Origin: an uncultured Prevotella sp. | GTDB taxonomy: Bacteria; Bacteroidota; Bacteroidia; Bacteroidales; Bacteroidaceae | Direction of reading: 5' to 3' | Length of the DNA stretch: 64,000 nucleotides | Assembly: GCA_946403845.1 (NCBI GenBank) | Contig: CAMJBL010000001.1 | Coordinates: forward strand, 108,605-172,604 | Shown here: positions 26,610 through 36,037 of the stretch, in pieces | Numbering within the stretch: the first letter of the stretch is position 1 | How the letters are laid out: every line of letters begins with the position of its first letter | The notes under the pieces: generated by a model | What the model was told of the DNA's origin: nothing | The model's input: the letters and a program-made list of their open reading frames with translations, nothing else | Databases searched by the model: none | Program-made: the position numbers and the translations under genes

Positions 26610-27659
26610 TTAGAGTTTGCTGAGGAGGATGTCGACGAGGCGGGGAATGGCGTAGTTGTCGAGGTCGGATTCTTTGATCCAGATGTAGTCTGAAGGCAGC
26701 TGTGGGCGCTCTGTGGGTTCCCAGAGATAGAAATCGACTGTAAGTACCTGATGCGTTAGAACGTGTTTCACGTCTTTCGCAATCAGTTGCATTTTGTTAT
26801 AATCTAACATATCTCCTGACTCCTGACTCCTGTCTCCTGACTCCTTTAAAACCGGCTCCCAAAGCCCTTGCCAAATATCCCCTTCGCCACGACGGTGGAT
26901 GGCGGTCTCGCTTTGATAGCGCACATATATATAAGTAAGGTGACGCTTTTGGATCTTGAGAGTTTTCTGTTTCACAGGCAGCTGACTGATGGTTCCTGAG
27001 CGCAGGGCCTCGCACGACTCCTGTAGCGGACAGACGATGCATTTGGGCGACTGGGGGGTGCACTGGATGGCCCCGAAGTCCATGATGGCCTGATTATAGA
27101 GGCCGCAGATGTTCTCACCGCTGGTGCCTGTGGCCTCTGGCATCAGACTCTGCGCCAAGGCTGTAAACGCCTTTTTACCCTCAGTCGAGTTAATGGGGAT
27201 GTCGATGCCGAAATGACGGCTGAGGACGCGATAGACATTACCGTCGACCACCGCAGCGGGAAGCCCGAAGGCAATGCTAGCGATGGCCGCTGCCGTGTAG
27301 TCGCCCACGCCTTTGAGCTGTTTGATCTTGTCGAGGGTATTTGGGAAATGCCCCAAGGCCACTATCTGACGGGCTGCGAAGTGCAGATTGCGGGCGCGGC
27401 TGTAGTAGCCCAGGCCCTGCCACTCGCGGAGCACCTCGTCCTCGGAGGCGGTAGCGAGGTCGTCGACCGTTGGCCAGCGCTGCATGAACCGTTGCCAGTA
27501 GTCCCATCCCTGCTTGACCTGGGTCTGCTGGAGGATGATCTCCGAGAGCCAGATGGCGTAAGGGTCGCTTGTCTGGCGCCAAGGAAGCTCGCGGCCATTG
27601 TCGCGAAACCAATTCAGCAACGTCTGTGCGAAGCCGTTTATGGTGCTTTTTTTCTGCAT
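26610..27659 (-). CDS. mutY: A/G-specific adenine glycosylase MutY
   Basis: LPWRQTSDPYAIWLSEIILQQTQV, LKGVGDYTAAAIASIAFG, DFGAIQCTPQSPKCIVCPLQESC. Confidence 0.93.
   Translation of the reverse strand: MQKKSTINGFAQTLLNWFRDNGRELPWRQTSDPYAIWLSEIILQQTQVKQGWDYWQRFMQRWPTVDDLATASEDEVLREWQGLGYYSRARNLHFAARQIVALGHFPNTLDKIKQLKGVGDYTAAAIASIAFGLPAAVVDGNVYRVLSRHFGIDIPINSTEGKKAFTALAQSLMPEATGTSGENICGLYNQAIMDFGAIQCTPQSPKCIVCPLQESCEALRSGTISQLPVKQKTLKIQKRHLTYIYVRYQSETAIHRRGEGDIWQGLWEPVLKESGDRSQESGDMLDYNKMQLIAKDVKHVLTHQVLTVDFYLWEPTERPQLPSDYIWIKESDLDNYAIPRLVDILLSKL
26813..26846. repeat. CTCCTGA tandem repeat inside mutY
   Basis: ctcctgactcctgactcctgtctcctgactcctt. Confidence 0.85.
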
Positions 27660-27783
27660 GATTGTCAATTTTGTCTGCAAAGTTATGAATTTTTTCATGA
27701 TTCACTATTCACTATTCACTTTTTTTATTATCTTTGCAGCGTCAAATCGACGAATTGTTATTTCATGAATTAATCAATAAGGT

Positions 27784-28383
27784 ATGAAAAAGTTATTAGT
27801 ATCAATCGTTGCAGCCCTGATGGCTGTGCCTTCGTTCGCCCAGTATTCGAGCGGTGGTTTTGAACTCGACAAAGAGAGCATGTATTATGGTATCCGTTTC
27901 GGTGGAACGCTCGCTTCTGTTGGTGGTGATGTTTCTGTAGGCTCAAAGACCGGTCTTACATTGGCTGGTGTTGTTGGTCTGCGCGTTTCAGGCTCAGCTC
28001 CTGTATTCCTGGAGTCTGGTCTCTACTATACGCAGCGTGGTGCCAAGGAGGGTAATATCACGATTACGCACGACAACCTTGAGATTCCCGTTCTGGTGAA
28101 GTATGGTGTGAAGGCTACCGACGAGATCGCTCTGCTGCCATTCTTCGGACCTTATTTTGCCTACGCTGTGAGTTCGGAGTATAAGTACAAGGGCAACACT
28201 GCCCCCGCAGATCAGTTCCGTCCGAACCGTAACAACATGGGCTTCAAGCTGGGTTGCGGTGCTGAGTACAACAAGATCTATGCTGAACTCGGTTACCAGT
28301 TTGCTGTGACCAACTTTGTGGATAGCGATGACATCACTGCTCACAACAATGCATTGTTCCTGAACTTCGGCTTGAACTTCTAA
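27784..28383 (+). CDS. Outer membrane beta-barrel (PorT-like) protein
   Basis: Signal peptide, G-rich beta pattern, C-terminal NNALFLNFGLNF. Confidence 0.8.
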   Translation: MKKLLVSIVAALMAVPSFAQYSSGGFELDKESMYYGIRFGGTLASVGGDVSVGSKTGLTLAGVVGLRVSGSAPVFLESGLYYTQRGAKEGNITITHDNLEIPVLVKYGVKATDEIALLPFFGPYFAYAVSSEYKYKGNTAPADQFRPNRNNMGFKLGCGAEYNKIYAELGYQFAVTNFVDSDDITAHNNALFLNFGLNF

Positions 28384-28398
28384 GACGTTCTTAATACA

Positions 28399-28480
28399 CA
28401 ACGGATTACACGGATTAAACGGATTAAACTCATACTAATTATCAGGAGTCTTCAATCCGTGCAATCCGTGTAATCCGTTG
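28399..28480. repeat. 27-bp inverted repeat made of CGGATTA(C) units
   Basis: caacggattacacggattaaacggatt (28399-28425) vs aatccgtgcaatccgtgtaatccgttg (28454-28480). Confidence 0.9.
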
Positions 28481-28498
28481 TTCTTTATATCCGTTGTT

Positions 28499-29746
28499 TT
28501 ACGGTTCGCACAAGGCTGTGCAGACCTTATCCTGAAACGTCCGTCCGCTGGCGTTGCGCAGTACCCCTTGATTGATAATGGCGAAAGCCAGCTGGTGGCC
28601 GTTGGCTGCGGTGCAGTAGCCCGCGAGCGACGAGATGCCTGTCAGCGTGCCAGTCTTCGCCCGTACGTTGCCGTTGGTGAAAGCCCCTTTCATGCGCTTC
28701 TCCAGTGTGCCATCGACACCTGCGATGGGCAGGGCGGGGTAGAGGTGGCCGTAGATATTCTGATTGTGATAGGCATAGCGCAGCAGACTGACCATAAGCT
28801 CAGCAGAGACGTAGTTGTAGAGTGAGAGTCCGCTACCGTCAGCGAATTTGTAGTCGCCAGGCGTAAGGCCGATGCGCGTCACGAGTTTGTTGATCCATTG
28901 ACGGGCGTGGGTGGCTGAGGCGTTCTTCACACCGCCTGAGGCCGCTATCTGGTAGAGCACCGACTCGGCATAGAGGTTGTCGCTCTCCTTGAGCATGCGC
29001 ATCAGCACCTGATCAAGGGAGTGGAAGCGCGAGCAGAGATGGATGAGCGGACGGTTCTTGGTCTTATTGTTGGCAATCGCCTCTTCGTTGTCGATGACGA
29101 CGATACCCAAATCGTTGAGCTCCTGACGGAATCGCTCCATAAACATATCTTTCTTTCCGATGAGCAGTGGGGTGAGCGAGGGGTTGTCGTCGTCCCAGCA
29201 CCAGCCTTCGCCCAGACGCGTGTCGTCCTTCATCGACGTGTCGGCTATCAGGCGTCCGCAGATGGTGTCGATGCCCATCTTTTGCAGACTCTCCGCAAAG
29301 GCCCGCATGTCGTCGTTGTTGAATCGGGGGTCCATGCCGCCCACGCAGTAGAGGTTGCCTCGGAGGATGTTGCGATCGATGAGGCCCGTATAATATAAAG
29401 AGGTGCGGAACTGGTAGCCGCCGCCCAGTTTGTCGATGGCGGTGATGGCCGTTATGAGCTTCATGGTCGAGGCGGGGCGTAATGTCTGGCGCTCCCCCTG
29501 CTTGTAGATAGCAGAGTCGGCTGTGAGGTCGTAGACCAGAAGTCCGAGTTGTGTCTTTTTCAGCAAGGGCTCGTTCATGAGGCTGTCGAGGCGTGCTGTC
29601 ACATTCTCCGGCCATTGCAGTCGTGGAGCAATGGTGTCAGAGAACTCACTGGGGACGGTTCTTAGTGAGTCTTCGGGCAAGGACTCACTAAGAACCGTCC
29701 CTAATGAGCTCCACAAAAATGCGGTGATAAACAGTATTTTCTTCAT
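28499..29746 (-). CDS. dacB: D-alanyl-D-alanine carboxypeptidase/endopeptidase (PBP4, S13)
   Basis: PASTMKLITAITAIDKLG, ESDNLYAESVLYQIA, DGSGLSLYN, RAKTGTLTGISSLAGY. Confidence 0.9.
   Translation of the reverse strand: MKKILFITAFLWSSLGTVLSESLPEDSLRTVPSEFSDTIAPRLQWPENVTARLDSLMNEPLLKKTQLGLLVYDLTADSAIYKQGERQTLRPASTMKLITAITAIDKLGGGYQFRTSLYYTGLIDRNILRGNLYCVGGMDPRFNNDDMRAFAESLQKMGIDTICGRLIADTSMKDDTRLGEGWCWDDDNPSLTPLLIGKKDMFMERFRQELNDLGIVVIDNEEAIANNKTKNRPLIHLCSRFHSLDQVLMRMLKESDNLYAESVLYQIAASGGVKNASATHARQWINKLVTRIGLTPGDYKFADGSGLSLYNYVSAELMVSLLRYAYHNQNIYGHLYPALPIAGVDGTLEKRMKGAFTNGNVRAKTGTLTGISSLAGYCTAANGHQLAFAIINQGVLRNASGRTFQDKVCTALCEP
29652..29701. repeat. Perfect 19-bp inverted repeat, 12-nt loop, in the 5' region of dacB
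   Basis: gggacggttcttagtgagt (29652-29670) / actcactaagaaccgtccc (29683-29701). Confidence 0.92.
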
Positions 29747-29836
29747 ATTCTGCTACAAAGGTAGTAAATTTTTCATTATTCACTATTCACTATTCACTTT
29801 TTTTCGTATCTTTGCAGCAGATTATTGATTTTGCTT

Positions 29837-31426
29837 ATGTTATACAAGTATGACTTTCTGATTATCGGTGCTGGCGTGGCCGGAATGAGTTATGCCCTGA
29901 AGGTGGCGCGGGCCAAAAAGGGCAAGGTGTGTATGATCTGCAAGACCTCGCTCGACGAGGCTAATACGTCGTTTGCACAGGGCGGTGTGGCGAGCGTGAC
30001 GAACATGAAATTGGACACCTTCGACAAGCATATCGCAGACACAATCATCGCTGGCGACTACATCTCCGACCGTAAGGCCGTAGAGCAGGTGGTACGTCAG
30101 GCACCTTCGCAGATCCAGGAACTGGTGCAGTGGGGTGTGAACTTCGACAAGAAGGAGGATGGCTCGTTTGACCTGCACCGTGAGGGCGGACATTCTGAGT
30201 TCCGTATCCTGCACCATGCCGATGATACGGGTGCCGAGATCCAGCGCGGACTAATGGAGGCGGTGCGCAACTGTCCTGACATTGAGGTGAAGGAGGATCA
30301 TTTCGCTGTGGAGATCATCACGCAGCACCATCTGGGTGTGCGCGTCACGCGTCGCTCGCCTAACATACAATGTTATGGTGCCTATGTGCTGAATCCCAAG
30401 ACGCAGAAGGTGGATACCTATCTCTCGAAGATCACTGTGATGTGTACGGGCGGCTGCGGTGCTGTCTATCTGACAACCTCGAACCCCGTGATTGCTACGG
30501 GCGACGGTATTGCAATGGTGTATCGCGCCAAGGGAACGGTGGCCGATATGGAGTTCGTGCAGTTCCATCCGACGGTGCTCCATAACCCCTCGGAGACGCA
30601 TCCCGCCTATCTCATTACGGAGGCGATGCGAGGTTATGGCGGTATCTTGAAACTGCCTAATGGTGAGGAGTTTATGCAGAAATACGATGAGCGTCTCTCG
30701 TTGGCGCCTCGCGATATCGTGGCACGTGCCATCGACAAGGAAATGAAGATTCATGGCCTCGACCATGTCTGTCTCGATGTCACCCATAAGGATCCGGAAG
30801 AGACGCGACATCACTTCCCCAATATCTACCAGAAATGTCTCTCTATCGGTATCGACATCACCACCGACTATATTCCCGTCAGACCTGCGGCCCACTATAT
30901 GTGTGGCGGTATCAAGGTCGATATCAACGGCCAGAGCAGTATCGAACGCCTCTATGCCCTTGGCGAGTGCTCCTGCACAGGTCTGCATGGCGGTAACCGT
31001 CTGGCCTCGAACTCATTGATCGAGGCGGTGGTCTATGCCGACGCTGCCGCCAAGGACTCGTTGGCGCATGTCGACCTGTATGATTATAATGAGAAAGTGC
31101 CCAAGTGGAACGATGAGGGTACGATGACCAACGAGGAGAAGGTGCTGATTACACAGTCGGTGAAGGAAGTGAACCAGATCATGTCGAACTATGTGGGTAT
31201 CGTGCGCAGCGACCTGCGTCTGCATCGTGCCTGGGACCGTTTGGATATGCTCTACGAGGAGACGGAGCGCTTGTTCAAGCGCGTGAAGGCGTCGAAGGAT
31301 ATCTGCGAACTGCGTAACATGATCAACGTGGGCTATCTCATCACCCGCTGGGCGCTCGAACGGAAAGAGTGCAGAGGCCTGCACTTCACCATCGACTACC
31401 CCGTACACGCTTACGACAAGAAATAA
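29837..31426 (+). CDS. nadB: L-aspartate oxidase
   Basis: YDFLIIGAGVAGMSYAL, ANTSFAQGGVASV, GGYGGI-type REAMRGYGG, YALGECSCTGLHGGNRLASNSLIEAVVY. Confidence 0.94.
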   Translation: MLYKYDFLIIGAGVAGMSYALKVARAKKGKVCMICKTSLDEANTSFAQGGVASVTNMKLDTFDKHIADTIIAGDYISDRKAVEQVVRQAPSQIQELVQWGVNFDKKEDGSFDLHREGGHSEFRILHHADDTGAEIQRGLMEAVRNCPDIEVKEDHFAVEIITQHHLGVRVTRRSPNIQCYGAYVLNPKTQKVDTYLSKITVMCTGGCGAVYLTTSNPVIATGDGIAMVYRAKGTVADMEFVQFHPTVLHNPSETHPAYLITEAMRGYGGILKLPNGEEFMQKYDERLSLAPRDIVARAIDKEMKIHGLDHVCLDVTHKDPEETRHHFPNIYQKCLSIGIDITTDYIPVRPAAHYMCGGIKVDINGQSSIERLYALGECSCTGLHGGNRLASNSLIEAVVYADAAAKDSLAHVDLYDYNEKVPKWNDEGTMTNEEKVLITQSVKEVNQIMSNYVGIVRSDLRLHRAWDRLDMLYEETERLFKRVKASKDICELRNMINVGYLITRWALERKECRGLHFTIDYPVHAYDKK

Positions 31427-31427
31427 A

Positions 31428-31456
31428 AAATCCCCGCTCAACTGAGCGGGGATTGA
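31428..31456. terminator. Bidirectional intrinsic terminator
   Basis: aaaaatccccgctcaactgagcggggatt between convergent genes. Confidence 0.85.
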
Positions 31457-31461
31457 TGTGT

Positions 31462-31869
31462 TTAATAAGTCATCTTCGGTTCAAGTACCTTGGCTTGGTC
31501 GATCATCTTCTGTACCTCGCTGATGGCGGGAACGCGTCCGCAGATGTGGAACTCGGCGTTGATTTCCTCGAGCTTCGGCTGCAGGTTCTCTGCTACCCGA
31601 TGACGGAACTCCTTGACGGTGTCGACGCCAGCCTTCTCCAGCAACTCAGAGAACTGAGGGCCTACGCCGTTGATGCGGAAGAGGTCGGCATGATTGGTCC
31701 AACGCAGAATCAGCTTCTCGCTGATGCCTGTAGCGTCGGCCAGTTCCTTGCGGCCCTTGGGGGCAGCACACTTCTCGAGCAGTTCGCTCACTTTGTTGAT
31801 ACCTGCGGCAACCAGTTTCTCAGCATAAACGTCGCCTACACCTTCGATGTCGATAATCTTGTAATCCAT
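31462..31869 (-). CDS. Helix-hairpin-helix (DUF4332-like) protein
   Basis: IEGVGDVYAEKLVAAGINKVSELLEKC and INGVGPQFSELLEKAGVDTVKEF. Confidence 0.8.
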   Translation of the reverse strand: MDYKIIDIEGVGDVYAEKLVAAGINKVSELLEKCAAPKGRKELADATGISEKLILRWTNHADLFRINGVGPQFSELLEKAGVDTVKEFRHRVAENLQPKLEEINAEFHICGRVPAISEVQKMIDQAKVLEPKMTY

Positions 31870-31995
31870 AATCTGTTGGTTTTAAAAGTTTAAGTTTGTG
31901 AGATAATAAGTTTTATGCTGCAAATATAGATAAAATATCTGATAAATGCAATTATTTGGCCGATTTTTTGTATTTTTGCATCAAAATCAGAGCCG

Positions 31996-32571
31996 ATGCA
32001 CATATTATTAAGTCAGGATATATGGGACTTTGATCTCGATGCCGCCCTTTCGGAGATTTCCGAACAACGGCGTGAGCAAGCCGTTAAGTTCAAGCATGAA
32101 CTGGGGCAGCGTCTTTGTGTTCTGGCCTATCAGCTGCTGAAACAGGGCCTGCACGAGGCCTATGGCATCGAGGGGAATCCACAGTTTGAATACAACGAGC
32201 ACGGTAAGCCCGCAATTGTGGGGCATCCTGATATATTCTTCAACCTCAGCCATTGCAAGGAAGCGGTCCTCTGTGCTATCAGCGACCAGCCTGTGGGCGT
32301 TGATGTGGAGTCGGTAAGGTCGTTCAACGACAGTCTGGTTCACTATACCATGAATGAGGACGAAATCCGGGAGATTGAGACGGCTGAGGATCGGGCTGTG
32401 GCTTTTATCCGATTGTGGACCATGAAGGAGGCGGCATTGAAGTTGGAAGGTACGGGAATCAGCAAGGATATGAAACAGGTTTTGCTTCAGGATGGACTTG
32501 ATTTTGAGACGTTTACCGACGTCAAGGGCCGTTTCGTCTATTCAATTTGTCAGTTTAATGTTAAAAAGTGA
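31996..32571 (+). CDS. 4'-phosphopantetheinyl transferase (Sfp type)
   Basis: GKPAIVGHPDIFFNLSHCKEAVLCAISDQPVGVDVE, RLWTMKEAALKLEGTGI. Confidence 0.9.
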   Translation: MHILLSQDIWDFDLDAALSEISEQRREQAVKFKHELGQRLCVLAYQLLKQGLHEAYGIEGNPQFEYNEHGKPAIVGHPDIFFNLSHCKEAVLCAISDQPVGVDVESVRSFNDSLVHYTMNEDEIREIETAEDRAVAFIRLWTMKEAALKLEGTGISKDMKQVLLQDGLDFETFTDVKGRFVYSICQFNVKK

Positions 32572-32657
32572 AAATAAATAGCAGATTGTTTGTTGGTTTA
32601 CTTTTTTTTGTGTACCTTTGCAGCCAAATTAGTTAGACCATTAAAAATTTTGATTAG

Positions 32658-33296
32658 GTGAAGCGTTTAGTAAAAGCATTATTGATTGGATTACCTATTG
32701 TTGTATCCTTTTCGTTAGCTAGTTGTCAAGGTTCATCAAATGGGGCGCCTGCATGTTGTGATTCTGACTCTGTTCAGATTCTCGGTACTGACACCACGTT
32801 GGTATCGGATACTCTGCAGTCAGAAGTATCGGCTATGGTGGAGCGCGGCGTTGTTCTGGAGCGTGTCCAGAACATTTATTCCATCATCAAACAGGAATGC
32901 ACCTACATGGGTGGCTCTACCGACAGCGACCTGCTCGATAAGGCTTTCTGCTCAGAATCGTGGAACCAGCTGCTGATGGCTGTTCGCCGTCAGGAGTATC
33001 TGACTAATACCCTTTTCTTTGAGGTGGACCATTGGACGATGTCGCATGATACCGACCTCGTTAACTTCGATGAGTTTGAGGTCAGGAACCTGGTGTTCAC
33101 AAATGAGGAAAAGCGTGCTCAGGTCGACTTCACCGTATATGAGGATGATAAATCATATATACCAGCCCGTATTGAGCTGGTATATGAGGATGGTCAGTGG
33201 AAGATCGACAATTTCTATCACCTCAAGTATATGTTCAACTTGCGTGAACGTATGTGGGAGTATCTGGATAATACCCCGATGGCCTATCTCCTCTAA
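32658..33296 (+). CDS. Putative lipoprotein
   Basis: Signal peptide with lipobox-like SLASC. Confidence 0.7.
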   Translation: MKRLVKALLIGLPIVVSFSLASCQGSSNGAPACCDSDSVQILGTDTTLVSDTLQSEVSAMVERGVVLERVQNIYSIIKQECTYMGGSTDSDLLDKAFCSESWNQLLMAVRRQEYLTNTLFFEVDHWTMSHDTDLVNFDEFEVRNLVFTNEEKRAQVDFTVYEDDKSYIPARIELVYEDGQWKIDNFYHLKYMFNLRERMWEYLDNTPMAYLL

Positions 33297-33308
33297 TCAA
33301 GATTCTGC

Positions 33309-34895
33309 TTATTTTACGAGATTACCCAGAATGTCACGCGTGAGTTCCTTCGTGATGGAACGCGTGGCTGCGCTGGTGGCATTTTTCACCACACGCCCTG
33401 TGGCAGAGGTCTTCGATTTGGTCTTCTTACCTGTTACCTTATCGCTGACATAGGTGCCGAGGATGGTGGCTAAGGTAGAGGTGACGGCGGTGATGACGGC
33501 CTTCCATACCTTACTCATCATACCAGGCTTCTTCTTCTCTGCCTTGCCTTCCTTTTCTGGTTTGGGAATATCAATCTCAGTCTCTTGCTGGCCTGCTTCT
33601 GCCAATTGTCTTTCGGCATCGGCAATGAGCATCTCGAAGGCGCTGTCACGCTCCTTGGGCTCGTCGTACTTACCGTAGATGCGACTTTGCTTGATGATAT
33701 CCAGACGCTGACCCTCGGTGATAGCACCGATCTGCGACAACGGGAACAGAATCTTGGCGCGCTCCACCATGTTGGGAGCACCCTTCTCGTCGAGGAAACT
33801 CACAAGGGCTTCACCTGTCTCGAGATTCATGATGGCCTCGTCGGTCTTGAATTCCGGATTAGGACGGAAGGTGTCTGCAGCGGTCTTTACGGCTTTCTGG
33901 TCTTTCGGTGTGTAGGCACGGAGAGCGTGCTGCACACGGTTGCCTAACTGACCCAGGATGTTCTCGGGAATATCCGTTGGACTCTGGGTGATGAAATAGA
34001 TACCCACACCCTTTGAACGGATGAGACGGATCACCTGTTCAATCTTGTCGAGCAGCGCCTTCGAGGTATCCGTAAAGAGCATGTGGGCCTCGTCGAAGAA
34101 GAACACGAGCTTTGGCAGAGGCAGGTCGCCTACTTCGGGTAGTGTGGAGTAGAGTTCGCTCATGAGCCACAACAGGAAGGTGGAGTAGAGCTTCGGCTGC
34201 ATCATCAGTTTGTCAGCAGCCAGAACGTTCATGATACCCTTCCCGCCTTCAGTCTGGAGCAGGTCGTAGATGTCGAACGAGGGCAGGCCGAAGAACTTGT
34301 CGGCACCCTGCGCCTCGAGTTGCAGCAAGGAACGTTGGATAGCGCCGATGCTTGCGGTGGTGATATTACCGTATTTCGTGGTGTACTCCTTGGCGTGCTG
34401 CGATACCCAGTCGAGCATGGACCGCAGATCCTTCAGGTCGTCAAGCAGCAAACCGCGTTCGTCGGCAATGCGGAACACGATGTTCAGCACACCGTCCTGG
34501 GTCTCGTTGAGTTGCAACAGACGGGAGAGCAGTTGCGGGCCCATCTGTGAGATGGTGGCACGCATGGGATGACCTTGCTCGCCGAAGACGTCGAAGAAAC
34601 GTACGGGGCAGCTCTGGAACTCCGGGTTCTCAATGCCGAATTCAGGCAGGCGTTTCTCAATGAAACCACTCATCTTTCCTACTTGTGAGATGCCGGAAAG
34701 GTCGCCTTTCATATCTGCCATGAAACAGGGCACACCTGCCTGGCAGAAAGTTTCTGCTATCACCTGGAGGGTGACGGTCTTTCCTGTACCTGTGGCTCCC
34801 GCAATGAGTCCGTGACGGTTAGCCATCTTACCTGTAATGCTGAGTGCGCCGTTGGCGCAATGGGCGATGTAAAGCCCTCTTTCCTTGTCGAGCAT
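33309..34895 (-). CDS. HerA-like ATPase (DUF853/YjgR family)
   Basis: NRHGLIAGATGTGKTVTLQVIAE, FFDEAHMLF, ITQSPTDIPENILGQLGNRVQHALRAYTPKDQKAV. Confidence 0.9.
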   Translation of the reverse strand: MLDKERGLYIAHCANGALSITGKMANRHGLIAGATGTGKTVTLQVIAETFCQAGVPCFMADMKGDLSGISQVGKMSGFIEKRLPEFGIENPEFQSCPVRFFDVFGEQGHPMRATISQMGPQLLSRLLQLNETQDGVLNIVFRIADERGLLLDDLKDLRSMLDWVSQHAKEYTTKYGNITTASIGAIQRSLLQLEAQGADKFFGLPSFDIYDLLQTEGGKGIMNVLAADKLMMQPKLYSTFLLWLMSELYSTLPEVGDLPLPKLVFFFDEAHMLFTDTSKALLDKIEQVIRLIRSKGVGIYFITQSPTDIPENILGQLGNRVQHALRAYTPKDQKAVKTAADTFRPNPEFKTDEAIMNLETGEALVSFLDEKGAPNMVERAKILFPLSQIGAITEGQRLDIIKQSRIYGKYDEPKERDSAFEMLIADAERQLAEAGQQETEIDIPKPEKEGKAEKKKPGMMSKVWKAVITAVTSTLATILGTYVSDKVTGKKTKSKTSATGRVVKNATSAATRSITKELTRDILGNLVK

Positions 34896-34951
34896 ATTTT
34901 TAGTTTTAAGTTCTGCAAAAAAAGGCCCCCTCAGCGGGAGCCATATGTTGA

Positions 34952-35911
34952 TTAGTTGTATTTCAGAATCTGTCCCGGCATCAGTCGGATATTCTTGCCG
35001 ATGTGGTTCAACTTACACAGCGCATCGACGGTCATGCCTCTTTTGCGGGCGATGGTTTGGAGGGTCTCACCCTTCTTTACCTTATGGAAATGAACATCGG
35101 GTGCAAATGAAGCCTCAGGAGCGGCGATGGCCAACTCGGTGTCATCGTCAGGCTCGGTGTCGAAACGGCTGAGTTCGCTGCTGCTGGCACCACGCAGACG
35201 GGTAGCCTGTGCCGACTCGCTTGCGTACTTCTTACGATTATAAGTGTAGAAGTCGCCTGTCACGTCCTGAGCACGGAAGTCGAACATCAGGGCGGGGTTC
35301 AGGGCTACACCACACAGACGAGTCTCAAAGTGCAGGTGTGAACCCGTACTACGTCCGGTATTACCTCCCAGACCGATAGGATCACCAGCCTTGACTTCCT
35401 GGTCTTCCTTCACAAGTTGCTTTGACATGTGGGCATAATAGGTCTCCAGTCCGTTGTAGTGGCGGATGACGACATATTTACCATAGCCCTTAGCCTCGTA
35501 CTTCACGATGCGCACCTTGCCGGAGAAGGCTGCACGGATGGTGTCTCCGACATAGACTTTAATGTCGAGACCTTTATGCTGGCGTCCCCAACGGGCACCG
35601 AAGTTCGAAGTGATGACGCGACTTGGAGTGGGCATGCAGAAGCCGCGCAAGTCGATAGTAGCGGTTTGTGGCAGTGTAGTCTCTGCGTTATGATAATGGG
35701 TCATTTCCGTATCCCACTCGTCATAGAGGTCGGCAGCGGGATTCTCGAGCATCTCCTGATAGATCAACTGGTGGAGTGCTACGGAATCAACCTTCTTCAT
35801 TTTCTTGTCTACGGGAGCCTGACGTGCTAACAGATCCTGACCATTCATGGGAACGGCTGCAAACGACATCAGTGCTAATATAAATGCAATTTTAAGATTC
35901 TTCAAATTCAT
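34952..35911 (-). CDS. M23 family peptidase with LysM domain
   Basis: GRQHKGLDIKVYVGDTIRA, GRSTGSHLHFETRL, C-terminal KVKKGETLQTIARKRGMTVDALCKLN. Confidence 0.92.
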   Translation of the reverse strand: MNLKNLKIAFILALMSFAAVPMNGQDLLARQAPVDKKMKKVDSVALHQLIYQEMLENPAADLYDEWDTEMTHYHNAETTLPQTATIDLRGFCMPTPSRVITSNFGARWGRQHKGLDIKVYVGDTIRAAFSGKVRIVKYEAKGYGKYVVIRHYNGLETYYAHMSKQLVKEDQEVKAGDPIGLGGNTGRSTGSHLHFETRLCGVALNPALMFDFRAQDVTGDFYTYNRKKYASESAQATRLRGASSSELSRFDTEPDDDTELAIAAPEASFAPDVHFHKVKKGETLQTIARKRGMTVDALCKLNHIGKNIRLMPGQILKYN

Positions 35912-36037
35912 TACTTTAGTTGGGTTTTAATTGCAAAAAGCAAAAAATACGTTGCAAAGGTAATAATATTCTTCCGAAACCCCAAAAGATATGTGTGTAC
36001 GTTAACAAAGTTTTGGAATGTTTTAACACTTAATGAC

